From NCBI GenBank assembly GCA_030597865.1, contig JAUVQZ010000009.1:1-29631 (forward strand): DNA of 29,631 nt, in the 5' to 3' direction. The DNA comes from Pseudomonadota bacterium. GTDB taxonomy: Bacteria > Desulfobacterota > Desulfobulbia > Desulfobulbales > SURF-16. The translations under genes were made by a program, and so were the position numbers. The notes under the pieces are model-generated. The model was not told where the DNA came from and searched no databases. It saw only the letters and a list, made by a program, of their open reading frames with translations. The first letter of the stretch is position 1; the number at the start of each line of letters is the position of its first letter. Positions 1-8,263 of the stretch are shown here, in pieces.

Positions 1-2
1 AT

Positions 3-881
3 CGGAAATTCACCGACTACCTCTCTGTACTGGCCATTGGCCCTCTGTTTCTCGGTATCATGCTCAGTGTTTCCCCCCTGCTCAGCAGCCATACCATTAC
101 GCAGAAACTTATGGAGTATGGGCTTTTTGCCGGCGCCTTTGGATTTTTCCTAAAATCCATCCCCTGGCTGGCCTCGATAATAGTCATCACCCTGCTCTAT
201 CTCTTTATCCCCAACACCAAGGTAAAACTCAAATCTGCAATTATTGCCGGTATTATCGCTGGCATCACCTGGCAGTTCAATCAAATCCTTTTTATTAAAT
301 TCCAGATTGGTGTGGCCCGCTACAACGCCATTTATGGGACCTTTGCCACAGTACCTATTCTACTCCTCTGGCTCCAGGCAGCATGGGTGATTGTCCTTTC
401 CGGGGCAATTCTCTCCAACGCCTGTCAAAACAGGAGCACCACCCAAAATTTCAGCATTGAAAGCATGCCTTACGGGGAAAGGGAGAAACTGCTGCTCCTC
501 ATTTTGACCCAGATCTGTCGAAGATATGATGATGGTAAAGGGGAAAGCGGCATTGACCAGCTCACTTCGGAGTTGATGCTTCCTGAGGAGATGATCAGGG
601 GGGCCTGTGATATTCTTATTGAGATGGACTATCTGGTGAGAATGGAAAAGGAGGATGGTATGGCGGCCTTTATGCCGGCAAAACCGCCGGTAACCATAGG
701 CCTGGCAGATTTTTTCATTACCCTGAAAAAACCCCGGCAGGATATTCTGTTTTTTGACAAAAATATTCTGAGCGAAAATATGCGGGCAACCCTGGACGCC
801 CGTAATGAGGCAATTGTTGACAAATTTGCCCAGAAATCGATCATCTCACTATACACCACGGATGACCATTCAAAAAACTAG
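3..881 (+). CDS. YihY/BrkB family inner-membrane protein, 3' part only
   Basis: The reading frame is open from the window edge; the residues before the first visible methionine (position 60) are RKFTDYLSVLAIGPLFLGI, typical of the interior of this family, so the gene begins upstream. The visible part has several hydrophobic membrane segments and the family pattern of aromatic-rich loops (LYLFIPNTKVK, then WQFNQILFIKFQIGVARYNA, then YGTFATVPILLLWLQAAWV). After the last membrane span there is a soluble tail of about 130 residues with a winged-helix look (PEEMIRGACDILIEMDYLVR), as in the longer bacterial members once misnamed RNase BN. The molecular function of the family is not settled. It converges with typA on the other strand, with a hairpin between them. 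Family assignment is firm; the missing N-terminus cannot be judged. Confidence 0.85.
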   Translation, partial: RKFTDYLSVLAIGPLFLGIMLSVSPLLSSHTITQKLMEYGLFAGAFGFFLKSIPWLASIIVITLLYLFIPNTKVKLKSAIIAGIIAGITWQFNQILFIKFQIGVARYNAIYGTFATVPILLLWLQAAWVIVLSGAILSNACQNRSTTQNFSIESMPYGEREKLLLLILTQICRRYDDGKGESGIDQLTSELMLPEEMIRGACDILIEMDYLVRMEKEDGMAAFMPAKPPVTIGLADFFITLKKPRQDILFFDKNILSENMRATLDARNEAIVDKFAQKSIISLYTTDDHSKN

Positions 882-883
882 AT

Positions 884-916
884 GTATTTCCCTTGGGATT
901 ACGGCAAGGGAAATAC
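884..916 (-). terminator. Hairpin between brkB-like gene and typA, probable typA terminator
   Basis: A perfect 12-bp inverted repeat (GTATTTCCCTTG at 884-895, complement at 905-916) with a 9-nt loop sits between two convergent genes. Read on the minus strand it is followed by a short T-rich stretch (ATCTAGTTTTTT), so it most likely ends the typA transcript. The T run starts several bases after the stem, so strength is uncertain. Confidence 0.55.
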
Positions 917-937
917 ACCCCTGGTCACTGCCTGGAC

Positions 938-2728
938 TTAGGGTTTCCAGCTACCACCGCCCCTTTTACGGAGGCGAATGGCATTGGGGGTCACCTCAAC
1001 CAGCTCATCGTCATCAATATAGGCGATACAGTCCTCCAGGCTCATCTCAATATGGGGGGTGAGAACCACCGCATCATCGGTACCTGAGGCCCGAACATTG
1101 GAGAGCTTCTTGCCCTTGGCAGGGTTGACCACCATATCGGCCGGCCGGGAATTTTCGCCGATTATCTGACCGGCATAGACCTTGACCGCCGGGCCGATAA
1201 AAAGCTTGCCCCGATCCTGCAGGTTACAAAGGGCATAGGCCACGGTGGTGGACTGTTCCTTGACCAGGAGCACGCCGTTTATCCTTTTGCCAATGTCTCC
1301 GGCATAGGGCCCATACTCTGCAAAGACATAGTTCATAATGCCCATACCCTTGGTGTCTGTCATAAACTGGGAGCGGAAGCCAAGGAGACCGCGGGTGGGA
1401 ATCTTATAGATCAGCTTGACCATCTCGTTTTCCGTGGTCATTTCCAGCATCTGGCCCTTGAGCTTACCCAGCTTTTCAATAACCGGTCCCTGGTAGCGCT
1501 CATCAACATTGACGGTCAGCTCCTCGTAGGGTTCGAGCTTCTGACCATCCTCCTCCTTGAAGATAACCTGGGGCCTGGTGACCTGGAGCTCAAAACCCTC
1601 CCGCCTCATATTTTCGATGAGGATGGAAAGATGGAGCTCGCCACGGCCAGAGACCTTAAAGCCGACGCCATCGGTGAGGGGCTCGGCAACCAGGGCAACA
1701 TCGGAAAGCATCTCCCGACGCAGACGATCCTCAATATGGCGGCTGGTGACAAACTTACCATCAAGGCCGGCAAAGGGGGAATCATTGGGGATGAAATTCA
1801 TGGAGATGGTCGGTGGATCAATATCAATAAGGGGCAAGGGCATGGGATCCTTAAGATCGGTAAAGGTGACCCCCACAGTGACATCATCCATGCCGGCCAC
1901 GGCCACGACCTCGCCAATCCCCGCCTCCTCAACACTGACCTTCTCATTACACTCGAAACGGAAAATTTTTGAGATGCGGATCGGTTTGATGGAGCCATCA
2001 CGGCGGGCCACGGCAATATCTTTGTTTATCCTCAAGGTACCGTTGACCACCTTGCCTATACCGAGGCGACCCATATAGGGGGAATAGTCAATGGTGTTGA
2101 CCTGCATCTGCAGGGGAGCATCAGCGGAACCGGATGGCGCCGGGATATGCTTGGTGATCATATCGGAGATGGGCTCCATGTCCATGTTGTCGTCGTCTTC
2201 ATTGTAACGGGCATAGCCGGATTTGGCCGAGGCATAGACCACGGGAAAGTCCAGCAACTCATCCGGGGCCTCAAGCTTGACAAAGAGGTCAAAGACCTGA
2301 TCAACAACCCAGTCGCAGCGGGAGGCAGGTTTATCAATCTTGTTGATGCAGACGATAACCGGCAGTTTATTGGCCAGGGCCTTTTTTAAGACAAAAAAGG
2401 TCTGGGGCATGGGGCCTTCCTGGGCATCAACCAGGAGAAGGCAGCCATCAGCCATCCGTAGCACCCTCTCGACCTGGCCGCCAAAATCGGCATGGCCCGG
2501 GGTATCAATAATATTGATGAGAAAATCCTTATACTCGTAAGAACCGTTTTTGGAGGTGATGGTAATGCCACGCTCCCTCTCAATATCGCCGGAATCCATG
2601 AGGCGTTCCGCCACATCCTGGTTCTCGCGGAACATACCGGATTGCTCAAAGAGCTGATCAACCAGGGTGGTTTTACCATGGTCAACATGGGCTATAATGG
2701 CGACATTTCTAATATTTTTAGTGATCAT
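938..2728 (-). CDS. typA: Ribosome-associated GTPase TypA/BipA
   Basis: This is a 596-residue translation-factor GTPase of the EF-G/LepA superfamily. It binds 70S ribosomes and helps large-subunit assembly and growth under cold and other stress. Visible motifs: G1 AHVDHGKT at 13-20, switch region RERGITI at 51-57, G3 DTPGHADF at 75-82 and G4 NKID at 129-132, followed by domain II, the EF-G-like III and V domains and the BipA-specific C-terminal domain. Length matches the family. The frame also extends upstream to a TTG at 2761, but the ATG at 2728 directly precedes the conserved start (ITKNIRNVAIIAHVDHGKT) and is preferred, though its ribosome-binding site is weak. It lies 51 bp downstream of the P-loop kinase gene on the same strand, so co-transcription is likely. 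Confidence 0.96.
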   Translation of the reverse strand: MITKNIRNVAIIAHVDHGKTTLVDQLFEQSGMFRENQDVAERLMDSGDIERERGITITSKNGSYEYKDFLINIIDTPGHADFGGQVERVLRMADGCLLLVDAQEGPMPQTFFVLKKALANKLPVIVCINKIDKPASRCDWVVDQVFDLFVKLEAPDELLDFPVVYASAKSGYARYNEDDDNMDMEPISDMITKHIPAPSGSADAPLQMQVNTIDYSPYMGRLGIGKVVNGTLRINKDIAVARRDGSIKPIRISKIFRFECNEKVSVEEAGIGEVVAVAGMDDVTVGVTFTDLKDPMPLPLIDIDPPTISMNFIPNDSPFAGLDGKFVTSRHIEDRLRREMLSDVALVAEPLTDGVGFKVSGRGELHLSILIENMRREGFELQVTRPQVIFKEEDGQKLEPYEELTVNVDERYQGPVIEKLGKLKGQMLEMTTENEMVKLIYKIPTRGLLGFRSQFMTDTKGMGIMNYVFAEYGPYAGDIGKRINGVLLVKEQSTTVAYALCNLQDRGKLFIGPAVKVYAGQIIGENSRPADMVVNPAKGKKLSNVRASGTDDAVVLTPHIEMSLEDCIAYIDDDELVEVTPNAIRLRKRGGGSWKP

Positions 2729-2779
2729 GTGACTTAGAGAGCAGAGGATGGAGCCGATCAAATCCGGCAGAGATAATTC

Positions 2780-3361
2780 TTAGGAAGAAAAGGGGGGGAA
2801 TTTACGGGAAGTTGTCAGTAATGTCAACAACTCATTTAATGGTTTGTCCGTAGCAATCTCAAGTAAATGGCTGGGCTCTAACTCCTCAGGGTATTCAAAA
2901 GCCTCTTTTTGCTGAAGATAGATGTCCCAGGTGCCATCAGACACGGCCTTGGGGTCTTGGGCCCGCAGGTCAAGGCGCCGCCTGGTCTCCTGTTGAGGTA
3001 TGGTGCAGAGGATATAGAGATAGGAGAACCCTTTTGAGACGCAAAAATCGACCAGGCGATGGCGCTCCTCCTTATTATTGTAGGAGGCATCAAGAATCAC
3101 CGGGTGGCCCTGCCCCAATTGACTACCGGCAAGGCGCAACAGCTCATCGTAGGTGAGACGACTGAACTCCGGGGTATAGATACCGCCGGCAAAGGCTGCG
3201 CCACTCTTTTGGGTGGCCTGGCGGCCGGCCAGATTTTTCCGAACCACATCGGAGTTATAGGCCACGAGCCCCCTGCTTTTGGCAAAGGCCTGGGCCAGGG
3301 TGGACTTGCCGCTGGCAATAAGGCCCATAAAGGCAAAGAGGCAGGGCTTACTTGCCGGCAT
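2780..3361 (-). CDS. AAA_33-type P-loop kinase/ATPase, C-terminal partner of split APH-kinase protein
   Basis: This 193-residue protein has a Walker A loop (GLIASGKST, 13-21), a downstream YNSDVVRKNLAG segment, an ILDASYNNKEER Walker-B-like strand (about 89-100) and an arginine-rich lid (TRRRLDLR), as in AAA_33/zeta-toxin-like small-molecule kinases. In many proteobacteria the same domain is the C-terminal half of one protein of about 500 residues whose N-terminal half resembles aminoglycoside phosphotransferase. Here it is separate: its ATG (3359-3361) overlaps the stop of the upstream APH-like gene by 14 bp in another frame, suggesting translational coupling. The frame stays open upstream to 3424, but that extension is arginine/proline-rich shadow. 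Substrate is unknown. Confidence 0.8.
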   Translation of the reverse strand: MPASKPCLFAFMGLIASGKSTLAQAFAKSRGLVAYNSDVVRKNLAGRQATQKSGAAFAGGIYTPEFSRLTYDELLRLAGSQLGQGHPVILDASYNNKEERHRLVDFCVSKGFSYLYILCTIPQQETRRRLDLRAQDPKAVSDGTWDIYLQQKEAFEYPEELEPSHLLEIATDKPLNELLTLLTTSRKFPPFSS

Positions 3362-4361
3362 ATTGCTCGGCCAGGATGAAATATTTCTTGGCGGCCGCAA
3401 TGGCCGTCTGGGCCGTTTTCTCATCTACCTCAGGGGCATGGGCGGTAAAAAGGCCTATCTTGCCGCGAACATAGGCCCGATAACATTTATAGAAGTTAAG
3501 CATCTTCAGCAGACCGCTATCGCCTGATTTTTCCATAAAGCGCTTGATAAAATAATCGGAAAGCTCTGAGAGCCCCTGGTAATCGAGATCCATGGCCAGA
3601 AAGGCCACATCGCTTGCCACGTCACAGTAGCGGAAACGCTGGTTAAACTCGATACAATCAAAGATATACACCTTGTCACCAGCAAGGCAGATATTGGCGG
3701 AGTAGAGATCGCCATGGCAATCCTTGACCCGTGACTTGGCCCGGTCAGCAAAGAGATCCTGCTGCTCAAGGAAGGCGCTGGCGTATTTCTTGATGGTCTC
3801 AAACTGGTCTCTGACCAAGGCGCCCTGGTCAATAAAGCCCTCACTCTGTTCAAAATTTTCCAGGACATTCACTGCCACCGCCTCAGCATGGCCGAATTTC
3901 TGAATTTCTGGGCCGCAATCGGCCTTATCGTAAAAGGGAACCAGTATATCAACGATGGAGTCCAGGGTTTGCCGGTTGACCCCTCCCGCCTTAATAACGT
4001 CGGCCATCATGCCATCCAGGGGCATTTTTTTCATCCTGACGCCATAATCGACCACCTCGCCGTCACCGTTAAAGGCAAAGCCTGAATCGGTGCGGCTGAT
4101 GGTCACGGTATCAAGATAAATATCCGGGCAGAGCCTGCGGTTTAACAGCAACTCCTGCTCACAAAAATGGCGTCTCTTTTCAAGGGTGGTGAAATCGAGA
4201 AAGCCGAAATCAACAGGTTTCTTGATCTTATAGACAAAGTCTCCGGCAATGAGCACGTAGGAGATATGGGTCTGAACCAGACTCACCTCTGTGACTGGAT
4301 GGTCATAATGATCAGGATTTTGAAAAAAGGTGATAAAGGCAGGCAGGTTGCTTTCTGACAT
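3348..4361 (-). CDS. Aminoglycoside-phosphotransferase-like (protein-kinase-fold) protein, N-terminal partner of split pair
   Basis: This 337-residue protein has the APH-like kinase fold: a nucleotide-binding lysine region (DFVYKIKKPVDFGF, about 41-54), the Brenner motif CHGDLYSANI (215-224) and the metal-binding aspartate in YIFDCIEF (D235). Together with the next gene it corresponds to the usually fused 'APH domain + AAA ATPase' family of unknown substrate, often annotated as an aminoglycoside phosphotransferase although resistance is not its shown role. The ATG at 4361 lies about 10 nt after a GGGG stretch. It is the first gene of the probable leftward unit APH-like / P-loop kinase / typA and starts 21 bp beyond the ahcY terminator. 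Family assignment is good; function is unknown. Confidence 0.8.
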   Translation of the reverse strand: MSESNLPAFITFFQNPDHYDHPVTEVSLVQTHISYVLIAGDFVYKIKKPVDFGFLDFTTLEKRRHFCEQELLLNRRLCPDIYLDTVTISRTDSGFAFNGDGEVVDYGVRMKKMPLDGMMADVIKAGGVNRQTLDSIVDILVPFYDKADCGPEIQKFGHAEAVAVNVLENFEQSEGFIDQGALVRDQFETIKKYASAFLEQQDLFADRAKSRVKDCHGDLYSANICLAGDKVYIFDCIEFNQRFRYCDVASDVAFLAMDLDYQGLSELSDYFIKRFMEKSGDSGLLKMLNFYKCYRAYVRGKIGLFTAHAPEVDEKTAQTAIAAAKKYFILAEQYAGK

Positions 4362-4381
4362 GATACATCCCCACAGGTCAT

Positions 4382-4419
4382 AAAAAAACAGGATGGAGTC
4401 GTATCCGACGCCATCCTGT
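4382..4419 (-). terminator. Intrinsic terminator of metK-ahcY
   Basis: The arms ACAGGATGG (4388-4396) and CCATCCTGT (4411-4419) pair perfectly. After one A-G mismatch an inner 4-bp stem GTCG/CGAC closes a TATC loop. On the minus strand the stem is followed by seven T residues. It lies just past the ahcY stop, a textbook Rho-independent terminator. Confidence 0.9.
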
Positions 4420-4445
4420 GGATGATAAAGAGAGGTTAAAAACTC

Positions 4446-5753
4446 TTAATAACGATAATAATCAGGCTTATAGGGACCATCAACCGGCACCCCGATATAG
4501 TCGGCCTGCTCCTTGGTCAAGGTGGTAAGGTTGACCCCTACCTTGCCAAGGTGAAGACGGGCAACCTTTTCATCAAGATACTTGGGCAGGAAGAAGACAT
4601 CATTTTCCATGGTATCGCCTTTTTCCCAAAGCTCGATCTGGGCCATGACCTGGTTGGTAAATGAGTTACTCATGACAAAGCTCGGATGACCGGTGGCGCA
4701 ACCAAGATTCACCAGTCTGCCCTCAGCCAGGATTATGAGACGCTTGCCGTCCGGGAAGATAACATGATCGACCTGGGGCTTGATGTTCTCCCAGGGCAGG
4801 TCGCGCAGGGAGGCTATGTCGATCTCACTGTCAAAATGGCCGATATTACAGACAATGGCCTGGTCAGGCATGGCATCCATATGGGCCTTGGTGACAACTG
4901 ACAGGTTACCGGTACAGGTAACGAAAATCTCGCCAACCGGGGCAGCCTGCTCCATGGTCACAACCCTATAGCCTTCCATGGCAGCCTGCAGGGCGCAGAT
5001 GGGGTCGATCTCGGTGATAAGAACCGTGGCGCCCATGCCGCGCAGGGCCTGGGCACAGCCCTTACCCACATCACCATAACCGACGATAACGCAGGTCTTG
5101 CCGGCGATCATCACATCAGTGGCACGCTTGATACCGTCAATGAGTGATTCGCGACAGCCGTAGAGATTGTCAAATTTTGTCTTGGTAACCGAGTCGTTGA
5201 CATTAAAGGCAGGGGCCATGAGTTTGTTGTCCCGGGCCATCTCATTTAAGCGATGAACGCCGGTGGTGGTTTCCTCACTAATGCCCTTGATATCCTTCAT
5301 CAGCTCCGGATATTTCTCGTGCATGACCACGGTGAGGTCACCGCCGTCATCAAGAATAAGGTTGGGCCTCCAGCCGTCTGGGCCAAAGATGGTCTGCTCA
5401 ATGCACCACCAGAACTCCTCTTCACTCTCGCCCTTCCAGGCAAAGGTGGGAATACCGGCATCGGCCATGGCTGCGGCGGCATGGTCCTGGGTGGAGAAGA
5501 TGTTGCAGGATGACCAGCGGATCTCGGCACCGAGATCCACCAGGGTCTCCATGAGAACTGCGGTCTGGATGGTCATATGCAGGCAACCGGCAATGCGGGC
5601 CCCTTTCAGGGGGTTCTTACCGGCATACTCCTCACGGACAGCCATCAGGCCAGGCATTTCTGTTTCGGCAATGGCAACCTCTTTACGGCCCCAGGCTACC
5701 TGACTCATATCAGCGACCTTATAGTCGCCTGTATCTAAAACTTTATTGGACAT
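4446..5753 (-). CDS. ahcY: Adenosylhomocysteinase (S-adenosylhomocysteine hydrolase)
   Basis: This 435-residue enzyme reversibly splits S-adenosylhomocysteine into adenosine and homocysteine, clearing the inhibitory product of SAM-dependent methylation. Family landmarks: GCLHMTIQTAVL at 56-67, SSCNIFSTQDHAAAA at 81-95, LDDGGD near 134-139, the NAD-binding loop GYGDVGKG at 225-232 and the C-terminal KPDYYRY ending whose lysine and tyrosine reach into the neighbouring subunit. It lacks the 40-residue insertion found in some bacterial forms. The start codon follows AGAGGAATACC. It lies 30 bp after metK on the same strand, so SAM synthesis and SAH removal are made as one transcription unit that ends at the hairpin 4382-4419. 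Confidence 0.98.
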   Translation of the reverse strand: MSNKVLDTGDYKVADMSQVAWGRKEVAIAETEMPGLMAVREEYAGKNPLKGARIAGCLHMTIQTAVLMETLVDLGAEIRWSSCNIFSTQDHAAAAMADAGIPTFAWKGESEEEFWWCIEQTIFGPDGWRPNLILDDGGDLTVVMHEKYPELMKDIKGISEETTTGVHRLNEMARDNKLMAPAFNVNDSVTKTKFDNLYGCRESLIDGIKRATDVMIAGKTCVIVGYGDVGKGCAQALRGMGATVLITEIDPICALQAAMEGYRVVTMEQAAPVGEIFVTCTGNLSVVTKAHMDAMPDQAIVCNIGHFDSEIDIASLRDLPWENIKPQVDHVIFPDGKRLIILAEGRLVNLGCATGHPSFVMSNSFTNQVMAQIELWEKGDTMENDVFFLPKYLDEKVARLHLGKVGVNLTTLTKEQADYIGVPVDGPYKPDYYRY

Positions 5754-5783
5754 GGTATTCCTCTATAGATGTATAAATTCTTC

Positions 5784-6950
5784 TTACTTAAGTCCGGCCG
5801 CGTCCCTCAGCTCATGGGCCTTATCGGTTCTCTCCCAGGTGAAATCGTCATGCTGCCGGCCAAAATGACCATAGGCTGCCGTTCTCTTATAAATGGGACG
5901 CAGGAGATCGAGATACTCAATGATCGCCTTGGGACGCAGATCAAAATGATTTTCCACCAGGACCTTTATCTTACCGTCACTGATATGACCGGAACCAAAG
6001 GTGTTGATATTGATGGAGACCGGCTTGGAGATACCAATGGCATAGGCGATCTGCACCTCCACCTCCCGGGCAAGTCCTGCGGCCACGATATTTTTGGCAA
6101 CATAGCGGCCCATATATGCTGAGGAACGATCAACCTTGGAGGGATCCTTACCGGAGAAGGCGCCGCCGCCATGGGATCCCATGCCACCGTAGGTATCAAC
6201 AATGATCTTGCGACCGGTGACACCACAGTCACCCACCGGGCCGCCAATAACGAAACGGCCAGTGGGGTTAATGTAATATTTGGTATTGCCATCCACCATG
6301 TCAACGGGCAGGATGGGCCTTAAGATCTCCTCCATGACCCCCTCTTTAAGGTCGTCGTGATTGACGTCCGGGGAATGCTGGGTGGACAAAACAACGGCCT
6401 CAATACGGATGGGCTTATTATCCTCATACTGTATTGTCACCTGGCTCTTGGCGTCAGGGCGTAACCAGGGCAGGCGCCCGGCCTTTCGCACCTCTGCCTG
6501 ACGTTTAACGAGCTTATGGGCCAGGGTAATGGGCATGGGCATCAGGACATCGGTCTCATTACGGGCATAGCCAAACATGAGCCCCTGGTCACCGGCACCC
6601 TGATCAAGGTCAACACCGGTCCCCTCATCAACTCCCTGGGCAATGTCCACAGACTGCTTGTCAATGCTGGTTAAAACAGCGCAGGACTGGGAGTCAAAAC
6701 CCATTTCAGAGGAGTTATAGCCTATCTCCTTGATGGTATCGCGGACAATCTGGGGCATATCCACCCAGGCTGAGGTGGTAATTTCACCGGCAATAACCAC
6801 CATTCCAGTATTAACCAGGGTTTCACAGGCGACACGGGCCGTTTTATCTTCAGCAATGATACCGTCAAGGATAGCATCGGATATCTGATCAGCAACCTTG
6901 TCAGGATGCCCTTCAGAAACGGATTCAGAGGTAAAAAGGAAGTTAGACAT
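5784..6950 (-). CDS. metK: S-adenosylmethionine synthetase
   Basis: This 388-residue protein joins methionine and ATP to make S-adenosylmethionine. Visible family signatures: the N-terminal SEGHPDK motif (12-18), GAGDQGLMFGYA (118-129), GGGAFSGKDPSKVDRS in the C-terminal third, and the terminal HFGR...FTWERTDKA region. The frame extends upstream to 7025, but the ATG at 6948-6950 opening MSNFLFTSESVSEGHPDK matches the universal N-terminus and is chosen. It is the promoter-proximal gene of metK-ahcY. The leader of roughly 70 nt shows no recognisable SAM or SAH riboswitch. Confidence 0.98.
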   Translation of the reverse strand: MSNFLFTSESVSEGHPDKVADQISDAILDGIIAEDKTARVACETLVNTGMVVIAGEITTSAWVDMPQIVRDTIKEIGYNSSEMGFDSQSCAVLTSIDKQSVDIAQGVDEGTGVDLDQGAGDQGLMFGYARNETDVLMPMPITLAHKLVKRQAEVRKAGRLPWLRPDAKSQVTIQYEDNKPIRIEAVVLSTQHSPDVNHDDLKEGVMEEILRPILPVDMVDGNTKYYINPTGRFVIGGPVGDCGVTGRKIIVDTYGGMGSHGGGAFSGKDPSKVDRSSAYMGRYVAKNIVAAGLAREVEVQIAYAIGISKPVSININTFGSGHISDGKIKVLVENHFDLRPKAIIEYLDLLRPIYKRTAAYGHFGRQHDDFTWERTDKAHELRDAAGLK

Positions 6951-7024
6951 GGGATTCTCTTTTGCAAGGGGAATATTAACTATGGAGAGTAACCGAAACG
7001 AATCGATAAAAAAACACCGGTACA

Positions 7025-7053
7025 TTACTACATAATAGGGCTAAAAAAGGCAA
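7025..7053 (-). promoter_or_regulatory. Candidate sigma-70 promoter for metK-ahcY
   Basis: On the minus strand TTGCCT (7048-7053) and TAGTAA (7025-7030) are separated by exactly 17 bp, about 70 nt upstream of the metK start. The match to consensus is moderate. The rest of the gene-free stretch 6951-7259 shows no riboswitch, repeat or convincing gene. Confidence 0.35.
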
Positions 7054-7259
7054 GTTCTGCGATGCTTATAAGGGAATTTTTAAGATTTTTTCGGGTTTTA
7101 ATGTAAGAGATTGCCAGCACCGTAAACGTATTGGGCCTCATCATTCAACAGATCCTGATGCATGGGGTGGCTGATTGACAGGTCTGCCGGTGTTTGAAAT
7201 GAAACAGGGAAGTACGCGGTATTTCGACAAATTTTGCCACAGTACTCAACAACAAGAGG

Positions 7260-7850
7260 CTATTTATATTTTTTATGGCATGATTTTTTTTGATTGTTGA
7301 TTGTGGCAAGCAAGAGCATAGCCCCTTGAAAATTCCCATCTTGGGCCAACTTGAGCAACTGTTTCATGGAGTTCATCGATTCCTGCCAGAAGGGCCGCCA
7401 CTCTTCTCCCGCTGCCTGATCGTACTGGTCACACAATCTTAAAAAATCATCCTGCAGGGCAGAGTTGGGCATTTTTGCTGCGGCAATGGCATTGCTGATC
7501 TGCTTCCATTGCTGGGCAATGGCCTTTTTCATTTTTTTTACCTCATAGGGCCTTGATTTCTTATTTGTCTTAGATTTTTTACCTTTCCCGCCCTTTGTTG
7601 CCATGGGGGAAGCAGTCCTGGATGGCAAAGAAGATTCCTCACCCATAAGACTTGCGGTCAGACTGAGGTCAAATTTGACCTCACCGCCCATCAGCTTTTG
7701 TTTCACCTTTAGGGAAACTGCATTACAAATAGAAAGAGTAACCCCACCAACCGTAATCTGCCCCGCCTCAATCTGGTCTGCCAATCTTCGTAGCTCGCTG
7801 GCAACACCGCGAAGATTTTCAGGTGAACAGGATTGTTTGTCATCGGCCAT
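7260..7850 (-). CDS. Amphi-Trp-like / XXXCH-domain protein (GAK-system type)
   Basis: This protein of about 196 residues has two modules. Residues about 10-68 (ENLRGVASELRRLADQIEAG, then a beta-rich segment) resemble the amphi-Trp type domain. After a lysine-rich linker, residues 100-196 start with PYEVKKMKKAIAQQWKQI and end in KKSCHKKYK. That Cys-His near the terminus is the mark of the XXXCH domain, which looks like the C-terminal part of cytochrome c' without the first heme cysteine. Such proteins were first described in the GAK gene cassette of Desulfovibrio-type bacteria; no GAK partners are seen here. Three ATGs stand in tandem (7856, 7853, 7850); an AGGAA immediately before the first gives correct spacing only for the third. 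Function is unknown; family assignment is from memory of the motif. Confidence 0.6.
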   Translation of the reverse strand: MADDKQSCSPENLRGVASELRRLADQIEAGQITVGGVTLSICNAVSLKVKQKLMGGEVKFDLSLTASLMGEESSLPSRTASPMATKGGKGKKSKTNKKSRPYEVKKMKKAIAQQWKQISNAIAAAKMPNSALQDDFLRLCDQYDQAAGEEWRPFWQESMNSMKQLLKLAQDGNFQGAMLLLATINNQKKSCHKKYK

Positions 7851-7981
7851 CATCATTTCCTAAAAAAGAGTTCCTGGAGGTTAGCGCCCAGACTGTCACA
7901 GATGAATACTAATAGCTATTACTATATCCTCCTGCGACCCTAAAGTAAAACCGAAATGTTTTTGCCCGGGGGTGATGGCAT

Positions 7982-8263
7982 GGGCATCATCGACCAGTCA
8001 AGCCCCCTGGCAGTTTCTGTTCTCTGCAAGCCAATGCCCTGAGCAAGGTGGAGGGCATGCTGGTCGAATTTCTTTCCCAGGGCGGGGGGCCGTGGTGGCC
8101 TGGATAATCCACTGATGGGCAGGGTTTTGTCAAAAAATACCAGTCATCAGGAGTGGTGGAAACTTTGAAGCGCTGCAGGCCCCTTGCCAGACTGCAGGAT
8201 AAGATAGATGAACGTGCCACCTGTATCAACACCCAGGTCCAGAGGCCTGGCGATACTACTTGA
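7982..8263 (+). pseudogene. Possible degraded gene remnant
   Basis: Between two leftward genes, one plus-strand frame reads like protein but has no good start and carries a TAA at 8105-8107. Before it the frame gives NALSKVEGMLVEFLSQGGG followed by PWWP, and after it GFVKKYQSSGVVETLKR and later RLQDKIDERATC, ending at TGA 8261-8263 and overlapping the protease gene end by 8 bp. The amphipathic composition suggests a decayed gene. The family is not recognised. The rest of the gene-free stretch 7857-8255 shows nothing else. Confidence 0.25.

Noticed and set aside
2780..4361. Aminoglycoside resistance gene
   Set aside because: The APH fold is shared by many kinases; this family pairs with an AAA domain and has no shown resistance role, and no mobile context is present.
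6951..7053. SAM or SAH riboswitch before metK-ahcY
   Set aside because: The short leader has no recognisable aptamer core and no terminator or pseudoknot pattern.
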